Positions 31,736-32,226 of a DNA stretch of 32,226 bases are shown here, one piece after another; position 1 is the first letter of the stretch; each line of letters starts with the position of its first letter. The DNA comes from Candidatus Poribacteria bacterium (GTDB lineage: Bacteria > Poribacteria > WGA-4E > WGA-3G): positions 1-32,226 of the forward strand of contig JAPPES010000161.1 of assembly GCA_028824125.1 (NCBI GenBank), written 5' to 3'. The notes under the pieces are model-generated. The model saw nothing but the letters and a program-made list of their open reading frames with translations, did not search any database and was not told where the DNA came from. The position numbers were made by a program, and so were the translations under genes.

Positions 31736-32114
31736 GTTCTGCCTCAATATACGCTTGATAACTATCGGCATCAAGAAGCGCGTCAAGTTCGCTGGAATCG
31801 GTCATCTTGATTTTGAGAAACCACCCATCATCATAAGGGGATTCATTCACCTGTTCGGGAGTGTCAAGGAGAGATTCGTTTACCTCAATCACTTCTCCAC
31901 TAACGGGTGCGTAGAGATCAAACGCTGCTTTGACAGATTCGATTACCCCGAATTCTGTTTTATGTGTTAAGTGGGTGCCTACTTCCGGCAATTCGACGTA
32001 GACAATATCTTGTATTTCGGATTGGGCATAGTCTGTAATGCCAATCGTGGCGATGTCGTCTTCTGGTTTTACCCATTCATGGCTTTCATTGTATTTTAAG
32101 TCTTGTGGAATCAT
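31728..32114 (-). CDS. gcvH: Glycine cleavage system H protein
   Basis: A 128-residue lipoyl carrier with the motif [20 protein letters not shown], in which K62 is the lipoylation site. The N-terminal [24 protein letters not shown] and C-terminal [12 protein letters not shown] segments are typical. It shuttles the aminomethyl group from GcvP to GcvT. gcvT is not visible; it may be beyond the right edge or elsewhere. The ribosome binding site is weak (GAG about 10 bases upstream). A repeat lies 42 bases upstream. Confidence 0.96.
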   Translation of the reverse strand: MIPQDLKYNESHEWVKPEDDIATIGITDYAQSEIQDIVYVELPEVGTHLTHKTEFGVIESVKAAFDLYAPVSGEVIEVNESLLDTPEQVNESPYDDGWFLKIKMTDSSELDALLDADSYQAYIEAEHA

Positions 32115-32155
32115 ATTTAAATCTCAACGAGAATTTACTTCAATATAAAGAATTC

Positions 32156-32214
32156 GTAGGTCGGGTAGAGCGGAAAACCCCAAAAAAAAAAACGTTGGGG
32201 GTTAGGGGTAACCC
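32156..32214. repeat. GTAGGTCGGGTAGAG repeat with following hairpins
   Basis: GTAGGTCGGGTAGAGCGGAA (32156-32175) matches the reverse complement of the right half of the repeat at 8649-8679. It is followed by AACCCC, a run of 11 A and GGGGTT, which pair (32176-32181 with 32198-32203). A second perfect hairpin overlaps, GGGTTA-GGGG-TAACCC (32199-32214). The window ends 12 bases later, so the element may be incomplete. Confidence 0.6.
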
Positions 32215-32226
32215 ACCAAAGAAAAA

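Noticed and set aside
31736..31786. Longer N-terminus for gcvP
   Set aside because: It would lie entirely inside gcvH; ATG 31735 has TGAGG upstream and gives the usual GcvP length of 957 residues.

Overview
The window is a 32 kb stretch of a bacterial chromosome, moderately AT-rich, with two tRNA genes, about 30 protein genes and many short hairpin-forming intergenic repeats. The gene content is mostly core metabolism (respiratory complex I, glycine cleavage, K+ uptake) mixed with poorly characterised exported proteins. The repeat families (palindromes containing GGCGAGGTTTCCTAACC, GTCGGGTTT...CCCGACC and TGTAGGAGCGACCTCCTGG) plus an STT3-type oligosaccharyltransferase and an FGE/SUMF lipoprotein make me suspect Candidatus Poribacteria or a close relative. 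This is an inference from memory, not something the sequence proves.

Layout. (1) 1-890: hairpin repeats and a minus-strand PHP-domain phosphoesterase. (2) 887-1422: no gene, but an inverted pair of repeat copies around a hairpin, then a good sigma70 promoter. (3) 1423-4995: a plus-strand cluster of four exported or membrane-anchored proteins of unknown function. It contains a visible partial duplication: promoter plus anchored protein are present twice, and in the first copy the small Cys-protein gene is reduced to its last 17 codons. (4) 5001-5059: a miniature inverted-repeat element with a target-site duplication. (5) 5132-7123: STT3-family oligosaccharyltransferase. (6) 7124-7524: repeats, including a perfect 46-bp palindrome, then the complex I promoter. 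(7) 7525-19968: nuoA-B-C-D-H-[two paralogous membrane proteins]-I-J-K-L-M-N. The NADH-input genes nuoE, nuoF and nuoG are absent from the operon. (8) 19969-21752: terminator-like and mobile-element-like repeats, tRNA-Gln, two paralogous small lipoproteins, a DUF1801 protein and tRNA-Glu. (9) 21849-25262: a thioredoxin-like DUF255/YyaL protein and a FGE/SUMF-domain lipoprotein. (10) 25403-27350: an AAA/ABC-type ATPase overlapping closely with a small protein that has a possible nuclease-like motif, a candidate defence-type pair. (11) 27421-32114, minus strand: trkA, gcvP and gcvH.

How the genes fit together. The nuo operon encodes the membrane arm and the quinone-reducing arm of complex I (11 subunits), so the electron donor must be supplied by other genes or by a ferredoxin-like carrier. 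The paralogous membrane pair sits inside this operon with strong ribosome binding sites and is the best candidate here for an undescribed component. The Cys/Asn-rich secreted protein directly upstream of STT3 carries five N-X-S/T sequons and could be a glycosylation substrate. gcvH and gcvP overlap by 8 bases and encode two proteins of the glycine cleavage system; gcvT is not in view.
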